From: Schlegelella_A sp038258415
GTDB taxonomy: Bacteria > Pseudomonadota > Gammaproteobacteria > Burkholderiales > Burkholderiaceae_C
Length of the DNA stretch: 23,064 nt
NCBI GenBank assembly: GCA_038258415.1
Contig: JBBSPY010000020.1
Coordinates: 1-23,064 of the forward strand
Direction: 5' to 3'
Part shown: positions 14,020-23,064 of the stretch, piece by piece
Layout of the letters: every line of letters begins with the position of its first letter
Numbering within the stretch: the stretch's first letter is position 1
The notes under the pieces: model-generated
Databases searched by the model: none
What the model saw: only the letters and a program-made list of their open reading frames with translations
Told to the model about the DNA's origin: nothing
Translations under genes and position numbers: made by a program

Positions 14020-16595
14020 CGAATCGGTCGCCGCGCCTCGTGCTGCGCGATCCCACGTGCGGCGGGCACGCCGCCCACGCTCCGACACCGAACGCGCCCA
14101 TCCGCCTCGTGCGCCCATCTCCTGCCCGAGTCCGCAGCGCACACGCACACGAGGCACCGAGCCGACCTCGCCTGCATCGTCGCCACGCGCTGGCCATCGC
14201 CGCATCGATCGGCCTGACGGCAGCAGCGGCTTCAGTCCGGGCTCAGGGCGCCGGCGCCCCACCCTCTGCCCAGGTCGAGCGGCCGGCGCCGACGGCGCCC
14301 GATGCGCCTGCGTCGTCGGTCTCGCCGTCCGGCATCGAATTGCGCAACGCCACCACGCTTCAGGCGCCGCCGCGCGGCGAGGCGGCCAAGTCGCTGCCGA
14401 TCATCCTGCGCGCCCGCGAACTGCGCGCCCGCCCGGACCTGGATGCCGAGGCGACGGGCGACGTCGAGTTCCGCCGCGGCGCGGTCGTCATCCGCGCCGA
14501 CAAGCTCACCTACGACCAGGCCGAGGACTTCGCCCGCGCCACAGGCCAGGTCGTGGTGAGCCGCGACGGCAACATCTTCTTCGGCCCCGAGCTGCGGCTG
14601 AAGGTCCAGAGTTTCGAAGGCACGTTCACGTCGCCGACCTACCGTTTCGCCAAGACCGCGGCAGGCGGCACGGCGGCGCGCATCGACTTCATCGACGACC
14701 AGCACGCCGCTGCGATCGACGCGACCTACTCGAGCTGCACGCCGGCCGACGGCGACGAGCCCGCCTGGGTTTTGCGCGCTGCCAGCATCCGCATCGACAC
14801 CGAGACCAACGAAGGCGTCGCGCGCAACGCCGTGCTGCGCTTCCTCGGCGTTCCCATCCTGGCTGCGCCCATCCTCGCGTTTCCGCTCAACGACGAGCGC
14901 AAGTCGGGCTTCCTGCCGCCGAGTTTCGGCATCGACAGCCGCAGCGGCGTGCAGCTCTCGATGCCGTACTACTGGAACATCGCGCCGAATCGCGATGCGA
15001 CGATCACCGGCTACGCCAGCGTGCGCCGCGGTGCCGCCGTCGGCACCGAGTTCCGCTACCTCGAGTCGACCTTCGCCGGCGAGGCCGACGTGAAGGTGCT
15101 GCCGGACGACCGGGTCGCCGACCGCTCGCGCTACCAGCTGCGCTGGGCGCACGACGGCGCGCTTCCGTTCGGCGCCTACGCCCAGGTGCGGGCGCTGCGG
15201 GCGTCGGACGACGACTACTGGAAGGACTTCCCGGGCGAGCTCAAGACGTCGACGCCGCGCCTGCTGCCGACCGACATCACCGTCTCTCGGCCGTTCGGCG
15301 ACTGGGTGTCGTACGCGCGCGTCGAGCGCTGGCAACTGCTGCAGACCGCAGACCCGACGACGCGCATCGCACCCGCGCCCTACGAGCGCTTGCCTCAGGT
15401 CGGCGCCCGCTACGGCGGCCCGATCGGCGGGTTCGACATGACCTTCGAGGGCGAGTTCAACCGCTTCACCGAGCCCGACAACACGTACGGCCTCGTGCGC
15501 CAGACCGGCAACCGCGTGCATGCGATCGGCAGCATCGCGCGACCGTTCTACACGCCGGGGTGGACGTTCACGCCGCGACTCGGGGTCAACGCCGCCTCGT
15601 ACGACCTCGACGATGCGGCGCAGTCGACCGACGGCCGGCTGCATGCGTCGCGCGTCATCCCGACGCTCTCGGTCGACAGCGCGTGGACGCTCGAGCGCAA
15701 TGCAACCTTCTTCGGCAAGAAGGTCGTGCAGACGCTCGAGCCGCGCCTGCTCTACGTCAACACGCCGTACCGCCGGCAGGAGAACCTGCCGAACTTCGAC
15801 GCCTACCCGAAAGACTTCAACCTCGACTCGATCTTCACCGAGAACGCCTTCTCCGGCATCGACCGCGTGTCCGACGCGCACCAGATCACCGCCGGCGTGA
15901 CGACGCGGATCCTGGACCCGCTCACCGGCGCCGAGGCGCTGCGCCTGGGCATCGCCCAGCGCTACCTGTTCCGTGATCAGCGCGTCACGCCCGACGGCGA
16001 TCCGATCACGCGGCGTCTCTCCGACGTGCTCGTCAGCGGCACGACCACGGTCGTCCCGCACTGGACCTTCGACGTGCAGGCGCAGTACAACCCGGACGAC
16101 CAGCGCGTCGGCCGCTCGCTGCTCGGCGTTCGCTACTCGCCGGGGCCGTATCGCACCGTCAACCTCAACTACCGCCTGACCCGCGGGCTCTCGGAGCAGG
16201 TCGAGCTCGGCTGGCAGTGGCCGATCTGGGGCAATCCGCCCCTCGTCGGCTCGGAAGGCGCTGCGCCGGGCACCGGGCGCTCCGCGGCTAGTTCGAGCTG
16301 CAAGGGAACCTTGTACGGGGTGGGGCGCATCAACTACAGCACCCGAGACCGGCGTCTCACCGACGGGATCGCCGGCTTCGAGTACGACGCCGGTTGCTGG
16401 ATCGGCCGGATCGTCGCCGAGCGCATCTCGACCGGGCGCAGCGAGGCGACGACCCGTCTGCTGGTGCAGCTCGAGCTCGTCGGCCTGTCGCGCATCGGCT
16501 CGAATCCGCTGAAGGTGTTGAAGGACAATATTCCGGGCTACCAGTTGCTGCGCGACGAGCGCACGACGAACACGCCCTTCACACCTTATGACTGA
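14010..16595 (+). CDS. lptD: LPS-assembly outer-membrane protein LptD
   Basis: LptD forms the outer-membrane barrel that, with LptE, inserts lipopolysaccharide into the outer leaflet. From ATG 14010 the frame gives 861 residues. A signal peptide is clear (RRHALAIAASIGLTAAAASVRA, ending at residue 78). It is followed by a Pro/Ala-rich linker, the OstA/LptA-like domain with ATGDVEFRRGAVVIRADKLTYD (about 147-169), and the C-terminal barrel with PILAFPLNDERKSGFLPPSFG (about 284-304). The two cysteine regions expected for the disulfide pattern are present (SSCTP near 244, and SSCKG and AGCWI late). The N-terminus is doubtful: 55 residues precede the signal peptide, and ATG 14010 lies inside a -10-like box. 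GTG 14109 would give a more normal signal. surA overlaps the stop by 8 nt. Confidence 0.92.
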   Translation: MNSTNRSPRLVLRDPTCGGHAAHAPTPNAPIRLVRPSPARVRSAHAHEAPSRPRLHRRHALAIAASIGLTAAAASVRAQGAGAPPSAQVERPAPTAPDAPASSVSPSGIELRNATTLQAPPRGEAAKSLPIILRARELRARPDLDAEATGDVEFRRGAVVIRADKLTYDQAEDFARATGQVVVSRDGNIFFGPELRLKVQSFEGTFTSPTYRFAKTAAGGTAARIDFIDDQHAAAIDATYSSCTPADGDEPAWVLRAASIRIDTETNEGVARNAVLRFLGVPILAAPILAFPLNDERKSGFLPPSFGIDSRSGVQLSMPYYWNIAPNRDATITGYASVRRGAAVGTEFRYLESTFAGEADVKVLPDDRVADRSRYQLRWAHDGALPFGAYAQVRALRASDDDYWKDFPGELKTSTPRLLPTDITVSRPFGDWVSYARVERWQLLQTADPTTRIAPAPYERLPQVGARYGGPIGGFDMTFEGEFNRFTEPDNTYGLVRQTGNRVHAIGSIARPFYTPGWTFTPRLGVNAASYDLDDAAQSTDGRLHASRVIPTLSVDSAWTLERNATFFGKKVVQTLEPRLLYVNTPYRRQENLPNFDAYPKDFNLDSIFTENAFSGIDRVSDAHQITAGVTTRILDPLTGAEALRLGIAQRYLFRDQRVTPDGDPITRRLSDVLVSGTTTVVPHWTFDVQAQYNPDDQRVGRSLLGVRYSPGPYRTVNLNYRLTRGLSEQVELGWQWPIWGNPPLVGSEGAAPGTGRSAASSSCKGTLYGVGRINYSTRDRRLTDGIAGFEYDAGCWIGRIVAERISTGRSEATTRLLVQLELVGLSRIGSNPLKVLKDNIPGYQLLRDERTTNTPFTPYD

Positions 16596-17925
16596 ATCGA
16601 CCTCCCGCCTTCGCGCCGCAGGCACGGCGCTCGCTGCGGCGTTCGCGCTGGCGACGGCGCTGATGTGCGCCACCGCCGCCGCGCCTGCGCGGGCGCAGAG
16701 CAGCGCCGACTACATCGTCGCCGTCGTCAACCAGGAGGTCGTCACCAACGCCGAGCTGCAACAGCGCATGACCCGCATCCGCGCCGAGGCGGCACGCAAT
16801 CGCACCCCGCTGCCGCCGGCGCCGGAGCTGCGCCAGCAGGTGCTGGATGTGCTGATCAACGAGCGTGCGATGGTCAGCGCGGCACGCGACAGCGGCGTCC
16901 GGGTCGACGACTCGGAGCTCGAGCGGGCGGTCGCCAACGTCGCCACGCAGAACCAGATGTCGATGGCGCAGATGCGTGCGCGTCTGAAGCGCGAGAACAT
17001 CGACTACAACCGCTTCCGCGAGAACATCAAGGACCAGATGCTGGTCGAGCGGGTGCGCGAGCGCGAGGTCACCAGCCGGATCCGCGTCAGCGACGCCGAC
17101 GTCGACGCGCTGCTCGACTCGAGACGCAAGGAAGTCGGCGACGCGCCCGAGCTCGACATCGCGCAGATCCTGGTCATCGTTCCGGAGGGGGCGAGCGACG
17201 CCATGGTGGCCGAGCGGCGCGAGAAGGCGCTGAGCGCGCTGCGCCGGGTGCGCGGCGGCGAGGACTTCGCCCAAGTGGCCCGCGCGGTGTCCGAGGACGG
17301 CAACCGCGCCAAGGGCGGCGAGATCGGGCTGCGACCCGCCGACCGGCTGCCCGACCTGTTCGTCTCGGCGGTGCGCACCCTGGCGCCCGGCGACGTTGCG
17401 CCGGACCTGTTGCGCAGCGGCGCCGGCTTCCACGTCCTCAAGCTCGTCGATCGACGCGAAGCCAACGCGTTCTCGGTGACGCAGACGCGGGCCCGCCACA
17501 TCCTCCTCAGACCGTCGGCCGAGTTGAGCGCGGAGGCGGCGAAGAGCCGGCTGCTCCAGTTCAAGCGCGAGATCGAGGCCGGAACGAAGACCTTCGAGCA
17601 GCTGGCCCGGGACAACTCGGAGGACGGCAGCGCCGCCAACGGCGGCGACCTCGGCTGGGCGACGCCCGGCCAGTTCGTTCCGGAGTTCGAGGAGGCGATG
17701 TCCGACCTCAAGCCGGGTGGCATCAGCGACCCGGTGACGACGCGATTCGGCGTTCATCTGATCCAGGTCGTCGAGCGCCGCCAGGTCACGCTCGACAAGC
17801 GCCAGCAGCGCGAGCAGGCGCGCAACGTCCTGCGCGAGCAGAAGTTCGAGGAGGCGTACGCGGAATGGGTGCGCGACGTGCGCGGCCGCGCCTACGTCGA
17901 ACTGCGCGACCCGCCGACGACGTAG
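16588..17925 (+). CDS. surA: Periplasmic chaperone and peptidyl-prolyl isomerase SurA
   Basis: SurA escorts unfolded outer-membrane proteins, LptD among them, across the periplasm to the BAM complex. The 445-residue protein has a signal peptide cleaved after APARA (residue 36). The N-terminal chaperone domain is about 41-170 and starts with the characteristic YIVAVVNQEVVTNAEL. Two parvulin domains follow, at about 186-288 (LDIAQILVIVPEG) and 298-398 (TQTRARHILLRPS, FGVHLIQVVERR), and a C-terminal helix. Length and order are as in E. coli SurA. ATG 16588 overlaps the lptD stop by 8 nt, giving coupled expression of client and chaperone. rsmA begins 8 nt after its stop; pdxA, which usually sits between them, is absent. 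Confidence 0.96.
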   Translation: MTESTSRLRAAGTALAAAFALATALMCATAAAPARAQSSADYIVAVVNQEVVTNAELQQRMTRIRAEAARNRTPLPPAPELRQQVLDVLINERAMVSAARDSGVRVDDSELERAVANVATQNQMSMAQMRARLKRENIDYNRFRENIKDQMLVERVREREVTSRIRVSDADVDALLDSRRKEVGDAPELDIAQILVIVPEGASDAMVAERREKALSALRRVRGGEDFAQVARAVSEDGNRAKGGEIGLRPADRLPDLFVSAVRTLAPGDVAPDLLRSGAGFHVLKLVDRREANAFSVTQTRARHILLRPSAELSAEAAKSRLLQFKREIEAGTKTFEQLARDNSEDGSAANGGDLGWATPGQFVPEFEEAMSDLKPGGISDPVTTRFGVHLIQVVERRQVTLDKRQQREQARNVLREQKFEEAYAEWVRDVRGRAYVELRDPPTT

Positions 17926-17933
17926 CACACGGC

Positions 17934-18716
17934 GTGGCCGCGGCGCACATCGCACGCAAGCGCTTCGGCCAGCACTTCCTCGTCGAGCCCGCGGTGATCG
18001 ACGCGATCGTTCGCGCCGTCGATCCGTGTCCGGGCGACGCCATCGTCGAGATCGGGCCGGGACTCGGCGCGATCACCCGGCCGCTGCTCGAAGGGGCCGG
18101 TCGGCTCGCCGTCGTCGAACTCGACCGGGACCTCGCGGCGCGGCTGCGAGGCTGGCCCGGTCTCGATGTCGTCGAGGCCGACGTGCTGCGGGTCGACTTC
18201 GCGGCGATGGCGGCGGCGCTGGGCGCGAAGCTGCGCATCGTCGGCAACCTGCCCTACAACATCTCGACGCCGATCCTCTTTCATTTGCTCGACGCCGCAG
18301 GTCACGTCGTCGACCAGCACGTCATGCTGCAGCAGGAAGTGGTCGACCGCATCGTCGCCAGGCCGTCGACCAAGGCCTACGGACGGCTGAGCGTGATGCT
18401 GCAGTGGCGCTACGAGACCGAGCGTGTGCTCGGCATCGGCGCCGAAGCCTTCTACCCGCCGCCGCGCGTGAAGTCCGCGGTGCTGCGTATGACGCCGCTC
18501 GCGGAGCCACCCGACATCGACGCGGCGCTCCTCGGCGAGATCGTCACCGTCGGGTTCTCCCAGCGCCGCAAGCTCCTGCGCCACACGCTCGGACGCTGGC
18601 TCGACGCGCGCGGCAGTTCTGCCGACTTCAACGTCCAGCGCCGCGCCGAGGAGGTTCCGGTCGCCGAATGGATCGAATTGACGCGATCCGAGCTGCGCCA
18701 GCCGCGCCCCGGTTGA
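17934..18716 (+). CDS. rsmA: 16S rRNA dimethyladenosine transferase RsmA (KsgA)
   Basis: RsmA dimethylates the two adjacent adenosines in the 3' terminal hairpin of 16S rRNA during 30S maturation. From GTG 17934 it has 260 residues. The family start KRFGQHFL (9-16) is followed by the SAM motif VEIGPGLGAIT (38-48), the acidic VVELDRD (60-66), and the catalytic NLPYNIS (105-111). The C-terminal helical part has FYPPPRVKSAVLRM and FSQRRKLLRHTLG, both typical. No ATG is available at this position, and GTG is the only start that keeps the conserved N-terminus without entering surA. It probably shares the lptD-surA transcript. A small hairpin (18718-18732) follows its stop. Confidence 0.95.
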   Translation: MAAAHIARKRFGQHFLVEPAVIDAIVRAVDPCPGDAIVEIGPGLGAITRPLLEGAGRLAVVELDRDLAARLRGWPGLDVVEADVLRVDFAAMAAALGAKLRIVGNLPYNISTPILFHLLDAAGHVVDQHVMLQQEVVDRIVARPSTKAYGRLSVMLQWRYETERVLGIGAEAFYPPPRVKSAVLRMTPLAEPPDIDAALLGEIVTVGFSQRRKLLRHTLGRWLDARGSSADFNVQRRAEEVPVAEWIELTRSELRQPRPG

Positions 18717-18717
18717 C

Positions 18718-18732
18718 CGCGGCTAGGCCGCG
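18718..18732. terminator. Small GC hairpin between convergent rsmA and the 45-codon ORF
   Basis: CGCGGC (18718-18723) pairs with GCCGCG (18727-18732) around a TAG loop, directly after the rsmA stop. The loop overlaps the stop codon of the opposing small ORF. There is no T-run on either side, so intrinsic termination is doubtful. Confidence 0.25.
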
Positions 18733-18860
18733 CTCAGCCACATCGCCGTGTCGAAGGCGCTGCTCATGAGCGGCATGTTGGCGCCGAAGCTGCTGTTGGC
18801 CGCGCTCTTGGCGGCCGTCTTCACCGGCTTGTCGGTGTTGCCGTTGATCGTGGGGGCCAC
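18723..18860 (-). CDS. Unrecognised 45-residue small ORF, or the C-terminal remnant of a lost gene
   Basis: From GTG 18860 to TAG 18723 the frame encodes 45 residues, starting MAPTINGNTDKPVKTAAKS and ending FDTAMWLSAA. All 45 sense codons end in G or C, the pattern of real genes in this genome and unlikely for a non-coding stretch. I do not recognise the protein. It has no signal peptide, transmembrane helix or known motif; it is Ala/Ser/Asn-rich with two lysine-rich turns. GGGAG lies 12 nt upstream but inside the inverted repeat at 18865-18905. The frame stays open further upstream through the repeat and beneath the barstar gene, but there it is antiparallel in quality to coding sequence and looks like a shadow. 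It could be a stand-alone small protein or the tail of a gene cut by insertion of the repeat or the RNase-barstar pair. Confidence 0.45.
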   Translation of the reverse strand: MAPTINGNTDKPVKTAAKSAANSSFGANMPLMSSAFDTAMWLSAA

Positions 18861-18864
18861 CTCG

Positions 18865-18905
18865 GTAGCCCGCTCCCATTGGCCGTGGTCCTGGGAGCGG
18901 GCTAC
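18865..18905. repeat. Perfect 14-bp inverted repeat (REP-like palindrome) at the barstar stop codon
   Basis: GTAGCCCGCTCCCA (18865-18878) and TGGGAGCGGGCTAC (18892-18905) are exact reverse complements around a 13-nt loop. With G18864-T18906, C18863-G18907 and T18862-A18908 the stem reaches 17 bp. Both ends carry GTAG/CTAC. No T-run follows on either strand, so it is not a standard intrinsic terminator. The GTAG head and GGGAGCGGG core recall bacterial REP elements (for example the GTAG-headed elements of Stenotrophomonas and GGGAGCGGG elements of Pseudomonas), but no second copy is present in this window. The TAG stop of barstar (18902-18904) is part of the right arm. Confidence 0.7.
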
Positions 18906-19342
18906 TGAAAAGAATAGAAACACCTGAACGGTATCTTCCGCTCCGCCCAGAAGTCGGCCGCGTCCCGGAAGACATCGAGCAGCTGCTCGCGCGCCTCGCG
19001 GTCGAAGCGCGGATTGTCGGGAAGCTGCTCGAGCACGACGACGAAGCCCGGCTGGCTGCCGGCCTTGTGCACGAGGTCGGTCATGCAGTCGTACAGCGCG
19101 TCGAGGTTCTTGCCGAAGTGGACGGGAAACAGGAACGACTCGGCGATGCTCTCGAGCACCTCCTGCTTCGATTGCGCCGGGCCGAGGTTGGCGTAGAGGA
19201 AATGCTGGTCGGCCCTGGTGGCAGCCTGCATCAGGTCGTCGACGCGGTATGCGCGGATCGACTGGACGATGTTCGGACGGACTGTCTGCAAGAGCATGTC
19301 GCGTTCCTCCTGTTGACGAAAGAAGAGATCGGGAGCGTTCAT
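18902..19342 (-). CDS. Barstar-family RNase inhibitor
   Basis: This 146-residue cytoplasmic protein would bind and block the RNase encoded just upstream, protecting the cell before secretion. The barstar core begins at about residue 47 (HFLYANLGPAQSKQEVL). The binding helix is FPVHFGKNLDALYDCMTDL: Asp81 and Asp85 align with barstar Asp35 and Asp39, the main contacts to the RNase active site, Tyr84 replaces Trp38 and His75 replaces Tyr29. The first 46 residues are an extension not present in Bacillus barstar (90 residues) but, as I recall, common in Burkholderiales relatives. No signal peptide is seen. ATG 19342 overlaps the RNase stop as ATGA, so inhibitor and enzyme are translationally coupled. 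The stop codon lies in the inverted repeat at 18865-18905. Confidence 0.92.
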   Translation of the reverse strand: MNAPDLFFRQQEERDMLLQTVRPNIVQSIRAYRVDDLMQAATRADQHFLYANLGPAQSKQEVLESIAESFLFPVHFGKNLDALYDCMTDLVHKAGSQPGFVVVLEQLPDNPRFDREAREQLLDVFRDAADFWAERKIPFRCFYSFQ

Positions 19343-19737
19343 GGCGTGATGAGGGTGAAACTGGCGTAGTGATCGGCCGTATACCAGCAGCCGTCGGGGG
19401 CCGTCGCGACTCGGCCTCCGCAGATGATGCGACGCGCGCCGCGGTGGCGCGAACCCGGGTCAGAGACGGTGTACTCCCGGTAGTAGCCTCGGGACCGAAC
19501 CGGCAGAGAACGCTCCCGGTTGCCGAACACGGTGCCGTCCTTCGCGTAAGCAAAAGGACCGCCGGCGTGGATCGCCCGGTGCACCGCCTCGGCCTGGCCC
19601 CCGAATCGGGCCACCGGAACCGGCCGCTCCGACGGGGAGGCCGGTTCCCTGGCCAGCGACCCCGACGCCAGGACGCCGGCCATGCCGACTCCCGCAGCCC
19701 AACGGAGCAATGGCCGCCAATTCCGCAGCCGACCCAT
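19339..19737 (-). CDS. Secreted barnase-like guanyl-preferring ribonuclease (N1/T1 family)
   Basis: From ATG 19737 the protein has 132 residues: a signal peptide (MGRLRNWRPLLRW, then hydrophobic 14-26), followed by a mature RNase of about 100 residues. The barnase active site is conserved with correct spacing: Glu88 in YYREYTV (barnase Glu73), Arg99 and Arg103 in RGARRII (Arg83, Arg87) and His123 in TADHYASF (His102). DGTVFGNRERSLP matches the barnase GDIFSNREGKLP strand. Two cysteines in the mature part (Cys106, Cys117) could form a disulfide, in keeping with export. It would cleave RNA after guanosine outside the cytoplasm. The longer frame to GTG 19857 adds 40 residues ahead of the signal peptide and crosses the AT-rich promoter-like patch, so it is rejected. 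No strong ribosome site precedes 19737. It overlaps barstar by ATGA. Confidence 0.88.
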   Translation of the reverse strand: MGRLRNWRPLLRWAAGVGMAGVLASGSLAREPASPSERPVPVARFGGQAEAVHRAIHAGGPFAYAKDGTVFGNRERSLPVRSRGYYREYTVSDPGSRHRGARRIICGGRVATAPDGCWYTADHYASFTLITP

Positions 19738-19836
19738 CACACCCACGGGAAATCCCTGAACGTCAAAGCCGGCGATGTTACCGAAACGGCCCGCCGATCT
19801 CAAGCGCCGTGCCACATATTGGGGCACCGGACTAAG

Positions 19837-19847
19837 GATATATGTAA
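19837..19847 (-). promoter_or_regulatory. Candidate AT-rich promoter core for the RNase-barstar pair
   Basis: On the - strand this stretch reads TTACATATATC, the most AT-rich patch in the gap between maeB and the RNase gene, and contains -10-like TATATC. It would place transcription start about 90 nt before ATG 19737. A clear -35 is not visible. Confidence 0.3.
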
Positions 19848-19891
19848 GCCCCCACACTCGCTCGAATAGAGATCAGATATGACAGCCGACA

Positions 19892-19911
19892 TGTCCGTCA
19901 CGCAACGGACA
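19892..19911 (-). terminator. Hairpin after maeB, weak terminator candidate
   Basis: TGTCCGT (19892-19898) and ACGGACA (19905-19911) form a perfect 7-bp stem with a 6-nt loop, about 40 nt past the maeB stop in the direction of its transcription. Only scattered T residues follow, so it may need Rho or may simply protect the 3' end. Confidence 0.35.
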
Positions 19912-19949
19912 GCGTTTGGCGACGTGGACGAGTGGCCGGCGGCTGCGGC

Positions 19950-22244
<2,295 letters not shown>

Positions 22245-22323
22245 GGGACGGATGATTGCAGACCCGATGCCCGTCGGGCAGCGATGTTTCCCGGGGTTCG
22301 CGAGCCGGTTTGAAGCGGGTGCC

Positions 22324-22329
22324 GATAAT
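22324..22329 (+). promoter_or_regulatory. Candidate -10 element (GATAAT) for thiL
   Basis: GATAAT ends 12 nt before the thiL ATG at 22342, so the transcript would have a leader of only a few nucleotides or be nearly leaderless. No ribosome site is visible before the ATG, which fits. The expected -35 position holds no recognisable box. Confidence 0.4.
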
Positions 22330-22341
22330 GCCCCGAGCACC

Positions 22342-23064
22342 ATGGCACGTCTCGGCGAGTTCGCGCTGATCGAGCGTTACTTCACCCGCCCTGCACGGCG
22401 CATCGTGCTCGGCGTGGGCGACGACTGCGCGCTGGTCGCACCACGACCCGGCATGCAGCTCGCCGTGTCGACCGACCTGCTGGTCGAGGGGCGTCACTTC
22501 GTCTCCACGGTCGCGCCCGAGCGGCTCGGCCACAAGGCGCTCGCCGTCAACCTCAGCGACCTGGCCGCCTGCGGCGCGGCGCCGCTCGCGTTCACGCTGG
22601 CGCTGGCGCTGCCCCGGGCCGACGAGGCCTTCCTCGAGCCGTTCGCGCGCGGCCTGCATGCCCTGGCAGAGCGCTTCGACTGCGAGCTCGCCGGCGGCGA
22701 CACGACGCGCGGCCCGCTGACGATCTGCATCACGGTCTTCGGCGACGTGGCGCCCGGGCGCGCCCTGCTGCGTTCGGGTGCGACGGTCGGCGACGATGTC
22801 TGGGTCAGCGGCACCCTCGGCAACGCCCGCCTGGCGCTAGAAGTGCTGCGCGGTACCGTCCGCGTCGACGGCGATGCCTTCGAGCGGCTTCGCCGCGCGA
22901 TGGAGATGCCCGAGCCACGGGTTGCGCTCGGCGCCGCGCTCGTCGGTGTCGCGAGCAGCGCGATCGACGTGTCGGACGGGTTCGCAGCGGACCTCGGCCA
23001 CATTGCGGCGCGATCGGGCGTCGGCGCGGTCGTCGATGTCGACGCGTTGCCGCTCAGCCCGGAC
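22342..23064 (+). CDS. thiL: Thiamine-monophosphate kinase ThiL (3' truncated by the window end)
   Basis: ThiL phosphorylates thiamine monophosphate to the active cofactor thiamine diphosphate, the last step of thiamine synthesis. The visible 241 codons cover about three quarters of a normal protein of roughly 320 residues. The AIR-synthase-like nucleotide and magnesium sites are present: GVGDDCALV (24-32), STDLLVEGRHF (43-53), NLSDLAACGA (70-79) and AGGDTTRG (117-124). DVSDGFAADLGHIA comes later, in the C-terminal domain. The N-terminus LGEFALIERYF is typical. ATG 22342 is preceded by CAC and no ribosome site; a -10-like GATAAT lies just upstream. The gene is divergent from maeB, an arrangement I associate with Burkholderiales. 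Confidence 0.95.
   Translation, partial: MARLGEFALIERYFTRPARRIVLGVGDDCALVAPRPGMQLAVSTDLLVEGRHFVSTVAPERLGHKALAVNLSDLAACGAAPLAFTLALALPRADEAFLEPFARGLHALAERFDCELAGGDTTRGPLTICITVFGDVAPGRALLRSGATVGDDVWVSGTLGNARLALEVLRGTVRVDGDAFERLRRAMEMPEPRVALGAALVGVASSAIDVSDGFAADLGHIAARSGVGAVVDVDALPLSPD

Noticed and set aside
18860..18905. A frameshift that would make the small ORF the real C-terminus of barstar
   Set aside because: Barstar already ends normally after its last strand (PFRCFYSFQ), as in the family, and no slippery site is seen.
18723..19553. 276-codon - strand frame joining the 45-residue tail with sequence under barstar and the RNase
   Set aside because: Above 18860 it is a different reading of the well-supported barstar and RNase genes, so only the last 45 codons are kept as a candidate.
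19738..19857. 40-residue N-terminal extension of the RNase from GTG 19857
   Set aside because: It would place sequence ahead of a good signal peptide and would start upstream of the promoter-like AT patch.

Overview
The window is a GC-rich, densely packed stretch of chromosome, most likely from a betaproteobacterium of Burkholderiales type. This rests on the metX-metW pair, amgK divergent from an lptD-surA-rsmA cluster, maeB divergent from thiL, a barstar with the long N-terminal extension I associate with that group, and almost uniform G/C at third codon positions. No 16S or other decisive marker is present, so genus cannot be given. Nearly everything is housekeeping or envelope biology. I see no CRISPR array, tRNA, rRNA, transposase or phage gene.

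Left part (1-11158, all + strand): the tail of an unidentified gene; then a leader that closely resembles a SAM-II riboswitch, followed by a strong hairpin, in front of metX-metW (methionine synthesis). Next is an apparent six-gene run: a secreted metallo-beta-lactamase-fold hydrolase, a lipoprotein membrane-fusion protein, an RND pump and an outer-membrane lipoprotein (a complete tripartite efflux system), then an alpha/beta hydrolase and an M20 peptidase. The genes overlap or nearly touch, including one nested chain of TGATG stop/start overlaps.

Middle (11163-18716): on the - strand a COG2509-type FAD protein and amgK (cell-wall sugar kinase); divergent on the + strand lptD-surA-rsmA, the outer-membrane LPS/OMP assembly genes plus the 16S rRNA dimethyltransferase. 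Two usual neighbours are absent: murU beside amgK and pdxA between surA and rsmA.

Right part (18717-23064): on the - strand a secreted barnase-like RNase overlapping its barstar inhibitor by ATGA. The barstar stop codon lies inside a perfect 14-bp inverted repeat. Beyond it is an unrecognised 45-codon open frame with G or C at every third position. Then maeB (malic enzyme with a PTA-like domain, - strand) and, divergent, the first 241 codons of thiL, which runs off the window.

The most interesting signals are the metX leader (SAM-II aptamer, hairpin and a competing pairing) and the small region around barstar (inverted repeat plus unexplained small ORF). I did not find a wholly new multi-gene system.
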